Shown: positions 1 to 9,227 of the stretch, piece after piece | Numbering within the stretch: position 1 is the stretch's first letter | Layout of the letters: each line of letters opens with the position of its first letter | Source: an uncultured Eubacterium sp. | Lineage (GTDB): Bacteria > Bacillota > Clostridia > Lachnospirales > Lachnospiraceae | Assembly: GCA_910584875.1 (NCBI GenBank) | Contig: CAJUDA010000007.1 | Location: 62,001 to 126,000 of the forward strand | Length of the DNA: 64,000 nt | Reading direction: 5' to 3' | Program-made: the position numbers and the translations under genes | The notes under the pieces: generated by a model | Told to the model about the DNA's origin: nothing | Seen by the model: only the letters and a program-made list of their open reading frames with translations | Database searches by the model: none

Positions 1-26
1 TTCATTACAGATATGGAGGAATAAAT

Positions 27-1313
27 ATGTTAGACATTAAATTTTTGCGGGAAAACCCTGATATTGTGAAACAAAATATTAAAAATAAGTTTCAGGACCG
101 TAAGCTGGCAATGGTAGATGAGGTTATTGGATTTGATAAAGAACGCCGCGAGACTCAGCAGAGAGCGGATGATCTCCGTGCCCTGCGAAAGAAAAATTCC
201 AAACAGATCGGAGCGCTTATGGGGCAGGGCAGGAAAGAGGATGCCGAGGCACTGAAAGCAGAGATCGCCGGATATGCCGAGGAACTGGCATTGCTGGAGA
301 AGAAAGAGACAGAGCTGGCGGAACAGATCAATGACAGGATGATGGTGATCCCCAATATCATCGATCCCAGCGTGCCGATCGGTAAGGATGACAGTGAAAA
401 TGTGGAGATTGAGCGGTTTGGTGAGCCGGTAGTGCCGGATTTTGAAATTCCGTATCATACAGAGATTATGGAGCGGTTTGACGGGATTGATCTGGATGCG
501 GCGAGAGACGTGGCAGGAAACGGATTTTATTATTTCATGGGTGATATCGCAAGACTGCATTCTGCTGTGATCGCGTATGCCAGGGATTTTATGATCGACC
601 GTGGCTTTACCTACTGTGTACCGCCGTTTATGATCCGGTCCAACGTTGTGACAGGTGTTATGTCCTTTGATGAAATGGATGCCATGATGTATAAGATTGA
701 AGGTGAGGATCTGTACCTGATCGGGACCAGCGAGCATTCCATGATCGGGAAATTTATTGATAAGATCATACCAGACACAGAGCTGCCGAAGACTCTTACA
801 AGCTATTCACCGTGTTTCCGTAAGGAAAAGGGAGCACATGGCATTGAAGAGAGAGGAGTGTACCGGATCCATCAGTTTGAAAAGCAGGAAATGATCGTAG
901 TCTGCAAACCAGAGGAGAGTAAAATCTGGTTTGATAAATTGTGGCAGAATACGGTTGATCTGTTCCGTTCCCTGGATATACCAGTCCGCACACTGGAGTG
1001 CTGTTCCGGTGATCTGGCTGATTTGAAAGTGAAATCTGTGGATGTGGAGGCATGGTCTCCGCGCCAGAAGAAATATTTTGAGGTGGGAAGCTGTTCCAAT
1101 CTGGGAGACGCACAGGCAAGAAGGCTGAAAATCCGTGTCGTGGGTGACGGAGGCAAATATTTTGCCCATACATTGAATAACACAGTAGTAGCACCGCCGC
1201 GTATGCTGATCGCTTTTCTTGAAAATAACCTCAACCAGGATGGTTCTGTCAGGATACCAGAAGCATTGCAGCCATATATGGGGGGAATAAAGCAGATAGA
1301 AGTGAAAAAATAG
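27..1313 (+). CDS. serS: Seryl-tRNA synthetase
   Basis: Cytosolic class II aminoacyl-tRNA synthetase that charges tRNA-Ser with serine; 428 aa, normal family length. The first ~110 residues form the predicted tRNA-binding coiled-coil arm, rich in K/E/L heptads. Motif 2 is seen around residues 268-290 (FRKEKGAHG...RIHQFEKQEM) and motif 3 near residues 390-410 (APPRMLIAFLEN). The ATG follows an ATGGAGGA ribosome binding site at 13-20. The active-site strings differ from the common bacterial forms (TSEHS where TAEVP is usual, APPR in motif 3), so this is a divergent SerRS branch, though the fold signatures leave little doubt. Upstream regulation is outside the window. Confidence 0.95.
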   Translation: MLDIKFLRENPDIVKQNIKNKFQDRKLAMVDEVIGFDKERRETQQRADDLRALRKKNSKQIGALMGQGRKEDAEALKAEIAGYAEELALLEKKETELAEQINDRMMVIPNIIDPSVPIGKDDSENVEIERFGEPVVPDFEIPYHTEIMERFDGIDLDAARDVAGNGFYYFMGDIARLHSAVIAYARDFMIDRGFTYCVPPFMIRSNVVTGVMSFDEMDAMMYKIEGEDLYLIGTSEHSMIGKFIDKIIPDTELPKTLTSYSPCFRKEKGAHGIEERGVYRIHQFEKQEMIVVCKPEESKIWFDKLWQNTVDLFRSLDIPVRTLECCSGDLADLKVKSVDVEAWSPRQKKYFEVGSCSNLGDAQARRLKIRVVGDGGKYFAHTLNNTVVAPPRMLIAFLENNLNQDGSVRIPEALQPYMGGIKQIEVKK

Positions 1314-1337
1314 ACGTTTTCATAAAGGGGGAGTAGA

Positions 1338-2495
1338 ATGGGGAAATTGGCAAAAAAACGGATTGTAATTATGTTGCTGGTCAGTCTGTTTCTGACAGAC
1401 CGCGATTACCACAGCCGGATTGTACAGGCGGCAGAAGTGTCATTTGTGTATCGCACGGAGCAGGGGGAAATGGGGATCAGAGGAAATCCTGGGGATGCTT
1501 TTGATATGATCAGGAAATATGGAGGCACAGTGACAGTATATGAGGATTGCCGGCTGGAACCGAAAAATGTTCAGGGGTATCTATATATTCCTGAACATAC
1601 GACATTGATTATTTCCGAAGAAACAAAATTTGAACCTGGTGATGTGGATATTTATCTGGAAGGCACGATACAGGTCGGTGGTACCCTGGATTTGTCAGGG
1701 GGAAAAGGAATCATTCTGGGAGACGGAGATATCGTTGTGGAAAAAGAGGGCAGTCTGATCCGTCAGATTCCTGCTATCGAGAGAAACGGAGAGATCTGCC
1801 TTTGGGGGAGTACTATTAAGAGCGGGCAGTCTTTAGCAGCTTCTAAAATAGAAAAAGATAAGGTTGCATGGAAAGCGGCTGTTGCGGGAGAGTGGATTTT
1901 TACACAGCCGGATCGTATTCCCGGAGTGGGAACGGGTTTATATCCGGTTCTTTTTATACCGGAAAACAGGTTGACATATCAGCCGGTGTTTTTTTCCAGC
2001 TGTGGACAGGTCACAGTGGAGGAGAAAATGGAGAACAGAAAACCAGAGAACAGTGGTGCCGTGACTGAAAAACGACCGGACGATAACAACGCTGCATCAA
2101 AGGAAGATACGAAAAAACAGGAGACTACAGAAGTAGAAATCAAGACGGGGCAGCCTCCCGTCATTATTACTAAATTTGTATCACAGCCATCTGCGATCTA
2201 TACTAAATCGAAATCTTTTCAGAAAAAACGTCCCCGGTTTTTACATGTAGTCCGCCCCAAAAAGGGTAGGCAGGTACGGTTGAAATGGTCGTCTGTCCCA
2301 GGGAAGACCGGCTATGAAATTCGGTTTTCGGGGAAAAAGTCGATGGCGAAGGCAGAGAAAAAATACACAAAAAAGAATAAAATGATACTGCGGGGGGTGA
2401 AAAAGCGTAAAGTATACTATCTGCGGGTCCGTGCATATAAGGGGAAAAAGAAAAAGAGGACCTGCACGAAGTGGTCCTCTATTATAAAAGTCTAA
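1338..2495 (+). CDS. Exported protein with C-terminal fibronectin type III-like domain
   Basis: 385 aa protein of unknown role. The N-terminus (KKR, then a short hydrophobic run IVIMLLVSLFL, then a polar stretch ending in VQAAE) resembles a signal peptide or anchor, but charged residues in the middle make it atypical. Residues ~40-200 are beta-rich and glycine-rich, with a stretch that looks like right-handed beta-helix or adhesin repeats (IYLEGTIQVGGTLDLSGGKG). Residues ~220-260 form a charged linker. Residues ~295-385 resemble an FnIII domain (VRLKWSSVPGKTGYEIRFS ... YYLRVRAYK), of the kind common in clostridial surface proteins. It starts 24 bp after serS behind AAAGGGGGAG and may be cotranscribed with it. 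Its last codons overlap the lysA terminator hairpin on the other strand. Confidence 0.7.
   Translation: MGKLAKKRIVIMLLVSLFLTDRDYHSRIVQAAEVSFVYRTEQGEMGIRGNPGDAFDMIRKYGGTVTVYEDCRLEPKNVQGYLYIPEHTTLIISEETKFEPGDVDIYLEGTIQVGGTLDLSGGKGIILGDGDIVVEKEGSLIRQIPAIERNGEICLWGSTIKSGQSLAASKIEKDKVAWKAAVAGEWIFTQPDRIPGVGTGLYPVLFIPENRLTYQPVFFSSCGQVTVEEKMENRKPENSGAVTEKRPDDNNAASKEDTKKQETTEVEIKTGQPPVIITKFVSQPSAIYTKSKSFQKKRPRFLHVVRPKKGRQVRLKWSSVPGKTGYEIRFSGKKSMAKAEKKYTKKNKMILRGVKKRKVYYLRVRAYKGKKKKRTCTKWSSIIKV
2440..2480 (-). terminator. Intrinsic terminator for lysA
   Basis: An 8-bp inverted repeat (AGAGGACC / GGTCCTCT, 2455-2462 and 2473-2480, 10-nt loop) is followed on the minus strand by a T-rich tract (complement of the A-rich 2445-2454). 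It lies just beyond the lysA stop and inside the 3' end of the convergent exported-protein gene, so it constrains that coding sequence. On the plus strand it has no U-tract. Confidence 0.7.
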
Positions 2496-2505
2496 AATTA
2501 TAAGT

Positions 2506-3774
2506 TTAATATTTCATATCTTTTAATATATCACAGAAATCAAAAGTGGCAAAATAGTCTTTTGGTGTTTCTCCGCGGCGGATCATACTGACACTGCCAT
2601 CTTCATGCAGGAGAAGCTCCGGCGATTTAAGTTTGCCGTTATAATTGTACCCCATCGCATAACCGTGTGCTCCGGTATCATGAATCACGAGATAATCACC
2701 GATGTCAATTTTCGGGAGCATGCGGTCTACGGCAAATTTGTCATTGTTTTCACAGAGGGAGCCGGTCACATCATATTTGTGATCACAGGGGGCATCTTCT
2801 TTGCCAAGTACCGTGATATGATGATAAGAGCCATACATAGCGGGACGCATCAGATCACAGGCACAGGTATTCAGACCTGCGTACTCTTTATAGATATGTT
2901 TCTGATGGATGCATCTGGTGACAAGCTGACCGTAGGGGCCCAGCATAAATCGTCCCAGTTCCGTGAAAATTGCTACGTCACCTAGTCCTGCAGGGACGAG
3001 GATCTCTTCAAATTTCATACGTACGCCTTCTCCGATGACATGGATATCATTCGGTTCTTTGTCCGGTGTATAGGGGATGCCGACCCCGCCAGACAGATTA
3101 ATAAAAGATATGTGGGCGCCTGTTTTTTCTTTTAATTCAACAGCGAGTTCAAACAGGATACCTGCAAGAGTCGGATAGTATTCGTTGCTTACCGTATTGC
3201 TGGCAAGGAAGGAATGGATGCCGAAGTTTCTGGCACCCAGTTTCATCAGTTTTTTGAAACCGTCGATCATCTGCTCTTTCGTAAAACCGTATTTCGACTC
3301 ACCGGGGTTGTCCATGATATCAGTACCGAGTTCAAATGTGCCGCCAGGATTGTAGCGGCAGCAGATCGTTTCCGGTATTCCCGGACCATCCGCCAGAAAT
3401 TCGATATGTGTGTAGTCGTCCAGATTGATAAACGCGCCAAGTGTGCTGGCTTTCCTATATTCATCCATCGGGGTGACATTGGAGGAAAACATAATATCAT
3501 CTCCTGAAAAACCGACAGCTTCAGAGAGCATTAGCTCTGTCATGGAAGAACAGTCTACACCGCAGCCCTCCTCTTGTAATATTTTTAAGATAAATGGATT
3601 CGGTGTTGCTTTTACTGCAAAATATTCCCGGTATCCTTTGTTCCAGGAGAAAGCATTTTTCAATGCACGGGCATTTTCCCGGATTGCCTTTTCATCATAG
3701 ATGTGGAACGGGGTCGGATATTTTTCTTCAATCTCTTTTACCTGCTCCAGACTAAGTATCGTAGTTTTTTTCAT
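2506..3774 (-). CDS. lysA: Diaminopimelate decarboxylase (LysA family)
   Basis: PLP fold-III decarboxylase, predicted to convert meso-diaminopimelate to L-lysine in the cytosol. 422 aa from the ATG at 3774, chosen because GGAGG (3782-3786) sits 7 nt upstream. The PLP lysine is in FAVKATPNP (~residue 50); the glycine-rich phosphate loop is SGGVGIP; the ELGRF and GSLCENND...HDTGAHGYAMGYNYNG strings match the C-terminal barrel and the active site shared between subunits. Carboxynorspermidine decarboxylase is a related family, but the GSLCE and GAHGY strings favour LysA. It is monocistronic, divergent from parE, with its own strong promoter and terminator. Confidence 0.88.
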   Translation of the reverse strand: MKKTTILSLEQVKEIEEKYPTPFHIYDEKAIRENARALKNAFSWNKGYREYFAVKATPNPFILKILQEEGCGVDCSSMTELMLSEAVGFSGDDIMFSSNVTPMDEYRKASTLGAFINLDDYTHIEFLADGPGIPETICCRYNPGGTFELGTDIMDNPGESKYGFTKEQMIDGFKKLMKLGARNFGIHSFLASNTVSNEYYPTLAGILFELAVELKEKTGAHISFINLSGGVGIPYTPDKEPNDIHVIGEGVRMKFEEILVPAGLGDVAIFTELGRFMLGPYGQLVTRCIHQKHIYKEYAGLNTCACDLMRPAMYGSYHHITVLGKEDAPCDHKYDVTGSLCENNDKFAVDRMLPKIDIGDYLVIHDTGAHGYAMGYNYNGKLKSPELLLHEDGSVSMIRRGETPKDYFATFDFCDILKDMKY

Positions 3775-3836
3775 TGATCTGCCTCCGTAACATACATTTG
3801 TGCCGTGTGATCCATATTGCACATAAATACGAATCT

Positions 3837-3865
3837 AGTATAGAGAATTTTTGGCTTGCTGTCAA
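3837..3865 (-). promoter_or_regulatory. Vegetative (SigA) promoter of lysA
   Basis: On the minus strand, TTGACA (3860-3865) is separated by 17 nt from TATACT (3837-3842). This is a near-perfect SigA promoter about 65 bp upstream of the lysA start. Confidence 0.85.
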
Positions 3866-3884
3866 TGACAGGCACGCTGACAGC
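3858..3884. promoter_or_regulatory. Inverted repeat between divergent lysA and parE promoters (candidate operator)
   Basis: GCTGTCA (3858-3864) and TGACAGC (3878-3884) form a perfect 7-bp inverted repeat with a 13-nt spacer. It overlaps the lysA -35 box and lies just upstream of the parE -35. It could be a regulator site or a small hairpin; no trans-acting factor is evident nearby. Confidence 0.4.
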
Positions 3885-3896
3885 GAGAAAAAAATC

Positions 3897-3925
3897 TTGA
3901 AAAGAACATTTGTTTGTGCTATACT
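3897..3925 (+). promoter_or_regulatory. Vegetative (SigA) promoter of parE-parC
   Basis: TTGAAA (3897-3902), 17-nt spacer, TATACT (3920-3925). It is placed 53 bp upstream of the parE start codon. Confidence 0.8.
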
Positions 3926-3977
3926 ATATCCCGTGATTGTGCGGAAAGAGTGGATATTCAGAAAGGGTTTGAATCAA

Positions 3978-5918
3978 ATGAGTGCAAATTATAGTGGTAG
4001 TGATATTGTTATTCTGGAGGGACTGGAAGCAGTGCGCAAACGTCCGGGTATGTACATCGGCAGTACAGGAACCAGGGGGCTGCACCATATGATATGGGAG
4101 ATTCTGGACAATGGAATTGATGAACATCTGGCAGGGTTCTGCGATGAACTGCATCTGACACTGCAAAAAGACGGCGGGGTCGTTGTGGAAGATAACGGAC
4201 GCGGCGTACCTGTGGATCTGCATCCCGCCAAAAAGATCCCTACTGCAAGGGTTGTTTATACGATCCTCCATGCGGGGGGTAAATTTAGCAGTGATGTATA
4301 TAAGGTTTCTGGTGGCCTGCATGGAGTTGGCGCCTCGGTAGTCAATGCCCTGTCAAAGCATATGATCGTGGAGATACGGAGGGATGGAAAGGTTTACCGT
4401 GATGAGTATAAGGATGGCGGCAGACCTGTGACAGATCTGGAAAAGGGAATGCTGCCGGTAGTAGGAAAATGTACAAAGGCGAATACCGGAACCAGAGTAA
4501 CCTTTTATCCGGATGATACGATATTTGAGACGGTAGAATTCAAACCGGAAACAATCCGTAAAAAATTAAAAGAAATCGCCTATCTGAATAAAAACCTGAA
4601 AATAGTATTTAAAGATGAAAATACCGGAGAGGAAGCAGTTTATCTGGAAGAATTCGGAATTCAGAGTTATGTGAAATATATTAACCGCGGTGCAGTGACG
4701 CTGCATGATGATGTGATCTATATCGAAGGCAAAAGCGGGGATATTGAAGTCGAGGTGGCATTCCAGTATACCCAGAATTACAATGAGCAGATCAATTCAT
4801 ATTGTAACCGGATCAATGTGGCAGATGGCGGTACTCTGGTCACCGGATTTAAAACAGCGCTGACAAGGGTGATGAACCAGTATGCCAGGGAATTAAATTT
4901 CCTGAAAAACAATGAAGATAATTTTGACGGGAAGGATATCCGCAATGGTATCGTGGCGATCGTATCCATCAAGCATCCGGATCCACAGTTTGAGAGCCAG
5001 ACAAAAAACAAACTGGGTAATACGGACGCCAAAAATGCTGTGGACGAGGTGTTCAGCACAGAGGTACAACGGTATCTCGATAAAAATGTAGAAGTGCTGC
5101 GCCGGATTCTGGAAAATATACATAAATCATTTAAGGCGCGGACGGCGAGTGACAAAGCACGGAAGTCTGTGATGAAACAACTGCTGGATGTGGACACAAA
5201 AAGCAAACTTGCCGCCTGTTCCTCCCGCAAACCGGAGGAGTGTGAGATCTACATCGTAGAGGGTGATTCGGCAGGCGGGACAGTGAAGACGGCACGCAAC
5301 CGGAGGACACAGGCGGTACTGCCGCTTCGGGGAAAAATCCTTAATGTAGAAAAAGCGCCACTGGAAAAAATATTAGTAAATAATGAGATCAAAACGATGA
5401 TCGCGGCATTTGGCTGTGGTATCGGAGACAATTTTGATATAAAAAAACTGCGCTATGATAAAATTATAATTCTGACAGATGCCGATGTGGATGGGGCCCA
5501 CATCAGTACGCTGCTCCTGACATTTTTTTACCGTTTTATGCCGGAACTGATCTATCAGGGCAAGGTTTACCGTGGTCTGCCTCCGCTCTACCGGGTTTCT
5601 TATGAGGAGACGGCTGCCAGAACAAAAAAGAAAAAGCAGAAGGTATCGGAATATTTATTTAATGATTTTGAATTGGAGAAATTCAGGAAAACAGGCAGGA
5701 AAATACTTGATCTGCAGCGGTATAAAGGACTGGGAGAGATGGATGATACACAGCTTTGGGAGACGACGCTGGACCCTGACAGCCGGATCCTGGCGCAGGT
5801 TTCGATCAGTGACACTGTGGAAGCAGATGAGATCACGGATATGCTGATGGGGAGCAATGTGCCGCCGCGCCGCCAGTTTATCATGCAGGAGGCAAAGTAT
5901 GCCAATCTGGATATTTAG
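3978..5918 (+). CDS. parE: Type IIA DNA topoisomerase subunit B (ParE/GyrB-like)
   Basis: ATPase/TOPRIM subunit of a type IIA topoisomerase; 646 aa. The start at 3978 (MSANYSG) is preferred because AGAAAGGGT lies upstream and the homologous GHKL domain starts right after it; a longer reading has no ribosome site. GHKL ATP-binding motifs are EILDNGIDE, VEDNGRGVPVD and GGLHGVGASVVNALS; the TOPRIM domain shows EGDSAGGT and DADVDGAHI; the C-terminus has RYKGLGEMD. It pairs with the subunit A gene 33 bp downstream. Assignment to topoisomerase IV rather than gyrase rests on the partner lacking a GyrA box; a second gyrAB pair elsewhere in the genome would be expected. Confidence 0.88.
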   Translation: MSANYSGSDIVILEGLEAVRKRPGMYIGSTGTRGLHHMIWEILDNGIDEHLAGFCDELHLTLQKDGGVVVEDNGRGVPVDLHPAKKIPTARVVYTILHAGGKFSSDVYKVSGGLHGVGASVVNALSKHMIVEIRRDGKVYRDEYKDGGRPVTDLEKGMLPVVGKCTKANTGTRVTFYPDDTIFETVEFKPETIRKKLKEIAYLNKNLKIVFKDENTGEEAVYLEEFGIQSYVKYINRGAVTLHDDVIYIEGKSGDIEVEVAFQYTQNYNEQINSYCNRINVADGGTLVTGFKTALTRVMNQYARELNFLKNNEDNFDGKDIRNGIVAIVSIKHPDPQFESQTKNKLGNTDAKNAVDEVFSTEVQRYLDKNVEVLRRILENIHKSFKARTASDKARKSVMKQLLDVDTKSKLAACSSRKPEECEIYIVEGDSAGGTVKTARNRRTQAVLPLRGKILNVEKAPLEKILVNNEIKTMIAAFGCGIGDNFDIKKLRYDKIIILTDADVDGAHISTLLLTFFYRFMPELIYQGKVYRGLPPLYRVSYEETAARTKKKKQKVSEYLFNDFELEKFRKTGRKILDLQRYKGLGEMDDTQLWETTLDPDSRILAQVSISDTVEADEITDMLMGSNVPPRRQFIMQEAKYANLDI

Positions 5919-5951
5919 TATTGTTAAAATAGAACAGAAATGAGGGAAATT

Positions 5952-8228
5952 ATGAGTGCAAATACGGATAACATTATCCAGCTGGATTTTTCGGAGGAGA
6001 TGAAAACATCGTTCCGTGATTATGCCATGAGTGTTATTATAGCCCGTGCGATACCGGATGTCAGGGACGGCATGAAACCAGTGCAGAGAAGGATTTTATA
6101 CGCGATGAAAGAACTGGCGCTGTCACCGGACAGACCTCACCGAAAAAGCGCCCGTATTGTCGGAGATACGATGGGTAAATATCATCCACATGGCGACAGC
6201 TCGATTTATGATGCCCTGGTACATATGACGGAGGCGTATTCCCTGAATGTTCCGCTGGTGGATGGACATGGTAACTTTGGCTCGATCGACGGGGACGGCG
6301 CTGCGGCGATGCGGTATACAGAGGCGAGGCTGTCAGCCGCTGCCATGACGATGCTGGACAATCTGGAAAAAGGTCTGGTTGATTTTGTGCCGAATTTTGA
6401 TGACAGCGAGAAGGAGCCGGTCGTGCTTCCGGCAATGATCCCAAATCTTCTGATCAATGGAACTACGGGGATCGCTGTTGGTATGGCGACCAATATTCCG
6501 CCCCACAATGCGGGAGAGATCATTGATGCAGTCATTGCCTGTATGGACCGCCCGGGGATTTCTGTCGATAAGCTGATGGACTATGTGCCGGCGCCGGATT
6601 TTCCAACGGGAGGCACGATCATCAATGAATCGGATATGCGGGATATTTACGCCACAGGGGAGGGGAGGATCCGGCTTCGGGCAAAGACAGAGATTGAAAA
6701 AGGGGAAAATGGCAGAAAAAATATCATTATTACAGAGATTCCGTATACAATATCCGGCAATAAGGCGAAGCTGGTAGAAAATCTGGCGTCCCTGGCAAGG
6801 GAAAAAGTGTTTGATGAGATTTATGATGTGCGGGATGAATCTTCAAAAGAAGGGATCCGCATTGTGGTTGAGGTGAAAAAGGACCGTGATATTGAGAATC
6901 TGCTGAATGGTCTATACAAAAAGACCCAGATGGAAGATACGTATGGCGTCAATCTTCTGGCGATCAAACCGACGCCGGACGGCAGGGAAGAACCGAAAGT
7001 GTTCAATCTTAAATCCATGATTGAAGAATTTATCCTTTTTCAGGAAGAATTGTATACAAGGGAATACCGTTTTCTGCTGGAAAAAGCAAAAAAGCGCCTG
7101 GAGATCGTAGAGGGGCTGATGAAAGCGACGGATGTTATCGATCTGATCATCGAGATCCTGCGCGGTTCATCGTCTGTAAAGCAGGCGAAAACCTGCCTTA
7201 TAGAAGGAGAGACAGATGGGATCCGGTTCAAAAGCGCCGCTTCGGCAAAACAGGCAGAGACGTTATTATTTACGGAGGCACAGGCGGACGCCATTCTTGC
7301 CATGCAGCTGAGCAAGCTGATCGGACTGGAAATTTTAAAACTGCATGAGGAAAATGAGACGCTTCTTGCAAATATAGCAGACTATGAAAAGATTTTATCT
7401 GATGTCAGGGAATTGTATAAAGTGATCAAGGCAAGGCTGCGTGAATATAAAAAGCAGTTTGCTGCGGCAAGGAAAACGATGCTGACAGATGCCGTGTCCA
7501 AAGCTTATGTGGAAAAAGTTGTAGAAGAAGATCTATACATCTGTATTGACCGTTTTGGCTATACGAAGGCTGTAGATGCAGGGGCATTTGGCAGGACTTC
7601 GGAAGAAGCCAGAAAAGAATTTACCCAGATCGTGAAGATAAAGAATACGGACAAACTCTGCATTTTTACAAAAGCAGGCATGATGTACCAGGTCAGGGCG
7701 GAGAAGATCCCGCGGTGTAAAATGAAAGACAAAGGTACGCTGATCCATACATTATGCAGGATGGACAATGCGGATGAGGCATTGTTATATGTCAGTTTCG
7801 AGGATCTTTTTGAATCCATGCTTATGTTTACCACAAAAAGCGGGTATATTAAACTTGTGTCCGGTGTGGAGTTTGAAACCTCGCGTCTCCAGGTAGTGTC
7901 TACAAAGCTGGATGAGGGTGATGCCCTGGCAGGCGTGACGCTGGTGACAGCGGCAGAGATTCTTGCGGATGACCAGAAGGTAATCCTTCTGACGGACCAG
8001 GGACTTTCATTGGGGTTCCCGGTCAGTGAGGTCAGCGAATTTAAGAAGACGAGCCGGGGCGTGAAAGCGATCACGCTGGATCAGGATGATTATCTTGTGT
8101 ATGCTACTGTGGAGCCCCAGTCGGCAGAGACATTTTGCTATGAAGGCAGGGTATTGAATGCAAAGAGAGTCCGAAACAGGAAACGCGCCGCCAAAGGGCA
8201 GAAAGCCATACTGGATATAGAGGATTAA
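5952..8228 (+). CDS. parC: Type IIA DNA topoisomerase subunit A (ParC/GyrA-like)
   Basis: DNA breakage-reunion subunit, 758 aa from ATG 5952 (GAGGG five bases upstream; an ATG at 5940 lacks a site). N-terminal strings RAIPDVRDGMKPVQRRILYA and GKYHPHGDSSIYDALV surround the quinolone-resistance region, and AAMRYTEARLS contains the catalytic tyrosine. The C-terminal beta-pinwheel region (~residues 500-750) has no QRRGGKG-type GyrA box, which argues for a decatenating topoisomerase IV-type enzyme over gyrase. It forms an operon with parE and ends 139 bp before flgM. Confidence 0.88.
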   Translation: MSANTDNIIQLDFSEEMKTSFRDYAMSVIIARAIPDVRDGMKPVQRRILYAMKELALSPDRPHRKSARIVGDTMGKYHPHGDSSIYDALVHMTEAYSLNVPLVDGHGNFGSIDGDGAAAMRYTEARLSAAAMTMLDNLEKGLVDFVPNFDDSEKEPVVLPAMIPNLLINGTTGIAVGMATNIPPHNAGEIIDAVIACMDRPGISVDKLMDYVPAPDFPTGGTIINESDMRDIYATGEGRIRLRAKTEIEKGENGRKNIIITEIPYTISGNKAKLVENLASLAREKVFDEIYDVRDESSKEGIRIVVEVKKDRDIENLLNGLYKKTQMEDTYGVNLLAIKPTPDGREEPKVFNLKSMIEEFILFQEELYTREYRFLLEKAKKRLEIVEGLMKATDVIDLIIEILRGSSSVKQAKTCLIEGETDGIRFKSAASAKQAETLLFTEAQADAILAMQLSKLIGLEILKLHEENETLLANIADYEKILSDVRELYKVIKARLREYKKQFAAARKTMLTDAVSKAYVEKVVEEDLYICIDRFGYTKAVDAGAFGRTSEEARKEFTQIVKIKNTDKLCIFTKAGMMYQVRAEKIPRCKMKDKGTLIHTLCRMDNADEALLYVSFEDLFESMLMFTTKSGYIKLVSGVEFETSRLQVVSTKLDEGDALAGVTLVTAAEILADDQKVILLTDQGLSLGFPVSEVSEFKKTSRGVKAITLDQDDYLVYATVEPQSAETFCYEGRVLNAKRVRNRKRAAKGQKAILDIED

Positions 8229-8258
8229 AACTTTCCGGGAAAGAAAATGAAAAAAGGC

Positions 8259-8285
8259 TAAGATATCTGTGCAAATGTCCGATAA
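8259..8285 (+). promoter_or_regulatory. SigD (sigma-28) type flagellar promoter upstream of flgM
   Basis: TAAG (8259-8262), 15-nt spacer, TCCGATAA (8278-8285). This closely matches the sigma-28/SigD consensus TAAA-N15-GCCGATAW. It lies 80 bp upstream of flgM and is the likely start of the late flagellar operon. Confidence 0.8.
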
Positions 8286-8367
8286 ATATATTGAGAATAG
8301 AATGTTGTGTATGACATAATGGTTCTATTTATATAAATATTCTGCGTTGGAGAATGGAGGAAGAATT

Positions 8368-8637
8368 ATGAGAATTGATGCTTATATGCAGGTAAGTCAA
8401 CTCTATAAAACCAACAAAACCAAAAGTGATAAAAAATCAGGAAAAGCAGATAGCAGGGATTCATTAGAGATTTCTGATTTTGGTAATGCTTATCAGGTGG
8501 CAAAACAGGCAGCAGCTGAAGCGGAGCCTGTGCGCGCGGACCGTGTCAGGGAGATCCAGGCACAGATGGCGGCAGGGACTTACAATGTCTCGCTGGAAGA
8601 TGTTGCTGACAAGATGGCAGACCAGCTGCTTGCTTAA
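8368..8637 (+). CDS. flgM: Anti-sigma-28 factor FlgM
   Basis: Small cytoplasmic anti-sigma factor that holds SigD inactive until it is exported or otherwise relieved after hook completion. 89 aa from ATG 8368 (GGAGG at 8356-8360). It has the FlgM layout: a disordered polar N-terminal half (KTNKTKSDKKSGKADSRD, with SLEISDFG) and a helical sigma-binding C-terminal half (RADRVREIQAQMAAGTYNV, VADKMADQLLA). It is the first gene of the flagellar operon, and its own SigD-type promoter implies autoregulatory feedback. Confidence 0.9.
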   Translation: MRIDAYMQVSQLYKTNKTKSDKKSGKADSRDSLEISDFGNAYQVAKQAAAEAEPVRADRVREIQAQMAAGTYNVSLEDVADKMADQLLA

Positions 8638-8656
8638 TACTTAGGAGGAAATTCTT

Positions 8657-9172
8657 TTGGCTAGTTTGATGGAAGAGCTGATTGCGACTCTGGACAAAGA
8701 GGATCTTCTTTACCGGCAGCTGATCCCTGTCGAGGAAGAGAAGACGAGAGCGATCATTGCCAATGATCTGGAGTCGCTGCGAAAGATCACCGAACAGGAA
8801 CACGAGCTGGTAGACAGGACGTCTGCCCAGGAGCATAAGCGGGAACAGATTGCAATTGATATTGCGACTGTTCTTGGTATGGATCCCAGGACCATTACGC
8901 TGGATCAGATCGCAGAAGCGTTAAAGGGTCAGCCGGAAGATCAGAAAAAACTGCAGGAGATTCATGACCGCTTAAAGAAGACGGTTGAGCGGCTGCAGGA
9001 TTTGAATGAAAAAAATAAAGTATTACTGAAAGAAGCCATGGAAATGGTTCAGTTTAATATGAATGTGATAAGAAGTACACGGATGTCTTCGGGAAGCAGT
9101 AATTATTCCAGCAATGCCTCAGAAGTAGAGGGCATGGCACCACAGCATGGAATATTTGATGCAAAGCAATAA
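8657..9172 (+). CDS. flgN: FlgN-family flagellar export chaperone
   Basis: 171 aa mostly helical protein, predicted to be the cytosolic chaperone that escorts FlgK and FlgL to the export apparatus. The start is TTG 8657, fixed by AGGAGG at 8643-8648; an in-frame ATG four codons later is too far from it. The sequence is long amphipathic heptads (MEELIATLDKEDLLYRQLIPVEEEK, and KKTVERLQDLNEKNKVLLKEAMEMVQFNMNVI near residue 110-140) with a polar Ser/Asn-rich tail, the usual FlgN shape. Its position between flgM and flgK is the same as in other Gram-positives. Confidence 0.85.
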   Translation: MASLMEELIATLDKEDLLYRQLIPVEEEKTRAIIANDLESLRKITEQEHELVDRTSAQEHKREQIAIDIATVLGMDPRTITLDQIAEALKGQPEDQKKLQEIHDRLKKTVERLQDLNEKNKVLLKEAMEMVQFNMNVIRSTRMSSGSSNYSSNASEVEGMAPQHGIFDAKQ

Positions 9173-9227
9173 CAAAGATAGACACCCGTGTATCTTTGTG
9201 TTATAGAAAAAGGAAGGGGTTACAGAT

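Noticed and set aside
2605..3700. Open frames antisense to lysA
   Set aside because: They are mirror frames of a strongly conserved gene, lack ribosome sites and do not resemble proteins.
3978..8228. DNA gyrase (gyrB-gyrA)
   Set aside because: Subunit A lacks a recognisable GyrA box in its C-terminal region, and the pair is not next to recF/dnaN; topoisomerase IV type is preferred, though not certain.
9173..9210. Hairpin between flgN and flgK (caaagata ... tatctttg)
   Set aside because: The stem has a two-base bulge and no U-tract follows; nothing else supports a terminator or regulator.
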